Shown here: one piece after another, positions 7,184-7,751 of the stretch
Numbering within the stretch: the stretch's first letter is position 1
How the letters are laid out: each line of letters opens with the position of its first letter
From: Planctomycetes bacterium UBA7888
GTDB taxonomy: Bacteria; Planctomycetota; UBA1135
Assembly: GCA_002500505.1 (NCBI GenBank)
Contig: DLRM01000043.1
Coordinates: 218,317-226,067 of the forward strand
Length of the DNA: 7,751 nt
Reading direction: 5' to 3'
The notes under the pieces: generated by a model
What the model saw: the letters and a program-made list of their open reading frames with translations, nothing else
Told to the model about the DNA's origin: nothing
Database searches by the model: none
Position numbers and translations under genes: made by a program

Positions 7184-7751
7184 TTAGCTCAGCCCTTTCA
7201 CCAATCGTCGCAAGCGCTGGATGGCATTGGTGTGGATTTGACTGACTCGACTTTCTGTAAGCCCCAACTCCTCACCTATATCTCTCATGCGTTGCCCTTC
7301 GCTGTAGTAAAGAGTCATGACCTGACGCATTTTTTCAGGAAGGTCTTGGATTCGATTCCGAATCAACTCCATCAACTCCATGTTTTCACACTCCGCTTCC
7401 TTCTCCCCTGCGGCCAAGAACTCTTCTCCATTCTCATCGACGGGAAGAGTCACAAATGCGGGAGCATCGACCCCAGCGGCTTTGGCCTTCTCTCTCTGGG
7501 TGCGTGGAAGAAAATCCAGTCGACGCAGTTCATCGAGGATGCCACCCCGAATGCGGTGATACGCATAGGTTTTGAAGGTTGCCCCTTTTGAAGAGTCGTA
7601 GGAACGAGAGGCGTTCATGAGCCCCACCATTCCTGCAGAAAAGAGCTCATCGTCTGAAACGGAGACCGGGAGCCGGTTGCGGAAACGGTTCACCACATAC
7701 CAGACGAGGGGTTGCCATTTTGCAAGGTCATTCTCATAAACACCTTTATCA
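7184..7751 (-). CDS. fliA: FliA/WhiG-family RNA polymerase sigma factor, 5' end beyond the right edge, with shortened region 3
   Basis: 188 codons are visible. The frame is still open at the window edge, and no in-frame ATG or GTG precedes the conserved LVWYVVNRF, so the true start lies outside. GTG 7696 falls inside region 2 and is not the start. Region 2 is well preserved: LPVSVSDDELFSAGMVGLMNA (about 27-47), then SYDSSKGATFKTYAYHRIRGGILDELRRLDFLPR (about 50-83), matching the flagellar-sigma core that opens and reads the -10 element. Region 4 is intact: LPEKMRQVMTLYYSEGQRMRDIGEELGLTESRVSQIHTNAIQRLRR (about 137-182), with a helix-turn-helix for the -35 element. Between them are only about 55 residues, roughly 40 fewer than in typical FliA, and there is no recognisable region 3. 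FliA normally drives late flagellar genes and is inhibited by FlgM. The M1 peptidase begins 9 bases downstream, an unusual neighbour. Another alternative-sigma role is possible. Confidence 0.88.
   Translation of the reverse strand, partial: DKGVYENDLAKWQPLVWYVVNRFRNRLPVSVSDDELFSAGMVGLMNASRSYDSSKGATFKTYAYHRIRGGILDELRRLDFLPRTQREKAKAAGVDAPAFVTLPVDENGEEFLAAGEKEAECENMELMELIRNRIQDLPEKMRQVMTLYYSEGQRMRDIGEELGLTESRVSQIHTNAIQRLRRLVKGLS

Overview
The window looks like ordinary chromosomal DNA of a Gram-negative (diderm) bacterium, densely packed with genes. The diderm call rests on an outer-membrane beta-barrel porin that ends in Phe and on several proteins with export signals. A flagellar-type (FliA/WhiG) sigma factor suggests a motile ancestry. 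Combined with a PPi-dependent phosphofructokinase, a Porin_O_P-type porin, an AIM24-like protein and start sites that mostly lack a Shine-Dalgarno (SD) sequence, the set is compatible with Planctomycetota or a neighbouring phylum. That placement is inference only. I see no tRNA, rRNA, CRISPR array, insertion sequence or phage gene, and no stretch longer than about 110 bases without a gene.

Layout. On the minus strand, from the right edge leftwards, runs a tight cluster: a 5'-truncated FliA-like sigma factor (7184-7751), a secreted M1 zinc metallopeptidase (4919-7174, 9 bases after the sigma gene), and a polytopic membrane protein (3882-4922, overlapping the peptidase stop in an ATGA arrangement). 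This cluster converges on a plus-strand AIM24-family gene (3006-3791), with a 90-base gap holding a small hairpin. The AIM24 gene diverges, across only 38 bases, from a second minus-strand cluster: PPi-dependent phosphofructokinase pfp (1732-2967), a Porin_O_P porin (544-1623) and the start of an exported PDZ-domain protein that runs off the left edge (1-431).

How the genes may work together. The peptidase and the membrane protein are probably translationally coupled and may act together at the cell envelope. The sigma gene just upstream may share their transcript. In the second cluster, a glycolytic enzyme that uses pyrophosphate lies next to a porin of the family containing phosphate and polyphosphate porins. 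That is suggestive but unproven. The most unusual single observation is that the sigma factor has conserved regions 2 and 4 but a much shortened linker where FliA normally carries region 3. Otherwise the region reads as conventional genes, and I did not find a convincing new multi-gene system.
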